64,000 nucleotides of DNA from contig CAZEPW010000015.1 in assembly GCA_964514215.1 (NCBI GenBank), positions 1 to 64,000 of the forward strand, given 5' to 3'. A program made the position numbers and the translations under genes. Below are positions 63,117 through 64,000 of the stretch, in pieces; positions within the stretch are counted from its first letter, which is position 1, and each line of letters starts with the position of its first letter. Below the pieces are notes generated by a model. It did not search any database and was not told the DNA's origin. It saw nothing but the letters and a program-made list of their open reading frames with translations. The DNA is from CAYQUC01 sp964514215 (GTDB lineage: Bacteria; Pseudomonadota; Gammaproteobacteria; UBA6429; Thiohalophilaceae).

Positions 63117-63950
63117 ATGAGTGAATCTACACGTACACATGCAATTGATATAAATACACTCGATAGAAGTAATAATCGAATGTCGCTAGCAGATGAAAAA
63201 ATTGCCTTTGACGTAAAGAACTTGTCATTACACTATGGTACAAAGCAGGCTCTTAATGGTATTGATTTACTTATTCCCAGTCATCGAGTGACAGCATTTA
63301 TTGGCCCCAGTGGTTGTGGTAAATCAACGTTATTACGCTGTTTTAATCGAATGAACGACTTAGTTGATAATGTTACTATTACCGGTGAAGTTTTGCTTGA
63401 TAATGATAATATTTACGATAAAAAAATAAATGTTGCCATGTTACGCCGTCGTGTTGGTATGGTGTTTCAAAAACCTAACCCATTTCCTAAGAGTATTTTT
63501 GAAAATGTCGCCTATGGTCTTAGAATTCAAGGTATTAATGACAAAAGAAAGTTAGAAGAAATAGTTGAAAAATCATTGCGAAATGCTGCATTGTGGGATG
63601 AAGTTAAAGATCGGCTGGAAGATAATGCGCTCGGAATGTCTGGAGGCCAGCAACAACGTCTGGTTATCGCAAGAGCAATTGCAGTTGAACCTAAAGTACT
63701 GTTGCTTGATGAACCCGCATCGGCATTAGATCCCATTTCAACATTAAAAATTGAAGAGCTTATTAGTAGTTTGAAAAATGAATACACCATTGTTATTGTT
63801 ACTCATAATATGCAACAAGCAGCACGTGTTTCAGATTACACTGCTTTTATGTACATGGGGGAAATGGTAGAGTTTTCAGACACCAATGCCTTATTTACCA
63901 ATCCTGCTAAAAAACAAACAGAGGACTATATCACTGGTCGATATGGTTAG
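63117..63950 (+). CDS. pstB: Phosphate ABC transporter ATP-binding protein PstB
   Basis: 277 residues. The ABC motifs are Walker [14 protein letters not shown]-loop [12 protein letters not shown], signature [17 protein letters not shown] and Walker [14 protein letters not shown], with the switch His in IVIVTHNM. The N-terminus is about 25 residues longer than the E. coli protein. It lies 3 bp after pstA. phoU would be expected just beyond the window. Confidence 0.97.
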   Translation: MSESTRTHAIDINTLDRSNNRMSLADEKIAFDVKNLSLHYGTKQALNGIDLLIPSHRVTAFIGPSGCGKSTLLRCFNRMNDLVDNVTITGEVLLDNDNIYDKKINVAMLRRRVGMVFQKPNPFPKSIFENVAYGLRIQGINDKRKLEEIVEKSLRNAALWDEVKDRLEDNALGMSGGQQQRLVIARAIAVEPKVLLLDEPASALDPISTLKIEELISSLKNEYTIVIVTHNMQQAARVSDYTAFMYMGEMVEFSDTNALFTNPAKKQTEDYITGRYG

Positions 63951-64000
63951 TACTCTGTAGCGTTGCTATTGTATTTTTGTTAATTATTTTTCAAAGAGAA

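Overview
The window looks like a piece of chromosome from an AT-rich gammaproteobacterium. The support is a typical gammaproteobacterial housekeeping set: ampD-ampE, rppH-ptsP, dam next to argA (N-acetylglutamate synthase type), phoB-phoR-pstS-pstC-pstA-pstB, an LPP20 and a Slp lipoprotein, and a thrW-like tRNA-Thr(CGT). I cannot fix the order or genus from sequence reading alone. There is no rRNA, CRISPR array, prophage or intact insertion sequence.

Layout. (1) 1-650: tRNA-Thr(CGT), then a 131 bp element with perfect 20 bp terminal inverted repeats, then the remains of a HigB/HigA-type toxin-antitoxin pair. (2) 650-6115: a copper/heme pair (SCO protein plus a cytochrome c/periplasmic-binding-protein fusion), divergent from a GAF/PAS histidine kinase that converges on a NarL/LuxR-type response regulator. 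(3) 6116-21753: the most distinctive region, a run of exported proteins: a giant beta-helix protein, three multicopper-oxidase-fold proteins, a probable lipoprotein, a subtilase-fold protein and an FG-GAP/Calx-beta protein. Four of these end in the same C-terminal tail (Gly-rich, one Cys, FDP seven residues after the Cys, hydrophobic helix, basic end), which I read as a JDVT-CTERM type sorting signal. The copper ligands of a multicopper oxidase appear to be divided between two adjacent proteins, and the subtilase has lost its catalytic Asp. (4) 22134-32035: a conserved hypothetical gene, an IscR-like repressor without cysteines, nadC, an LPP20 lipoprotein gene, a Na+/alanine symporter gene, ampD-ampE and cobUTCS. 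(5) 32224-40026: surface proteins (Calx-beta, carboxypeptidase-regulatory-like, an RCC1-repeat gene broken by a frameshift), a uracil-DNA glycosylase family protein and a PhnD-like binding protein. (6) 40181-48362: a NAD(P)-binding reductase-like protein, PduO-type adenosyltransferase, ParA-like ATPase, HAD phosphatase, rppH, ptsP and an orphan GspE/PilB ATPase. (7) 48606-50804: an ECF sigma factor, an anti-sigma factor fused to a DsrE-like domain, and a Tat-exported haloacid-dehalogenase-like protein; two ECF-type promoters with identical spacing precede the sigma gene and the dehalogenase-like gene. (8) 50882-55708: dam, argA, slp, argE, SH3 protein. (9) 55839-63950: the phosphate regulon with three visible pho boxes.

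How the genes fit together. Region 3 is best read as one envelope system: secreted multicopper-oxidase-like subunits, scaffold/adhesin-like proteins and a probable pseudo-protease, several sharing one membrane-anchoring or processing route. The neighbouring SCO/cytochrome pair could supply copper or electron-transfer functions, and the kinase/regulator pair sits in the right place to control both sides. That functional link is inference from position. The phosphate, cobalamin-tail and ECF loci are separate units.
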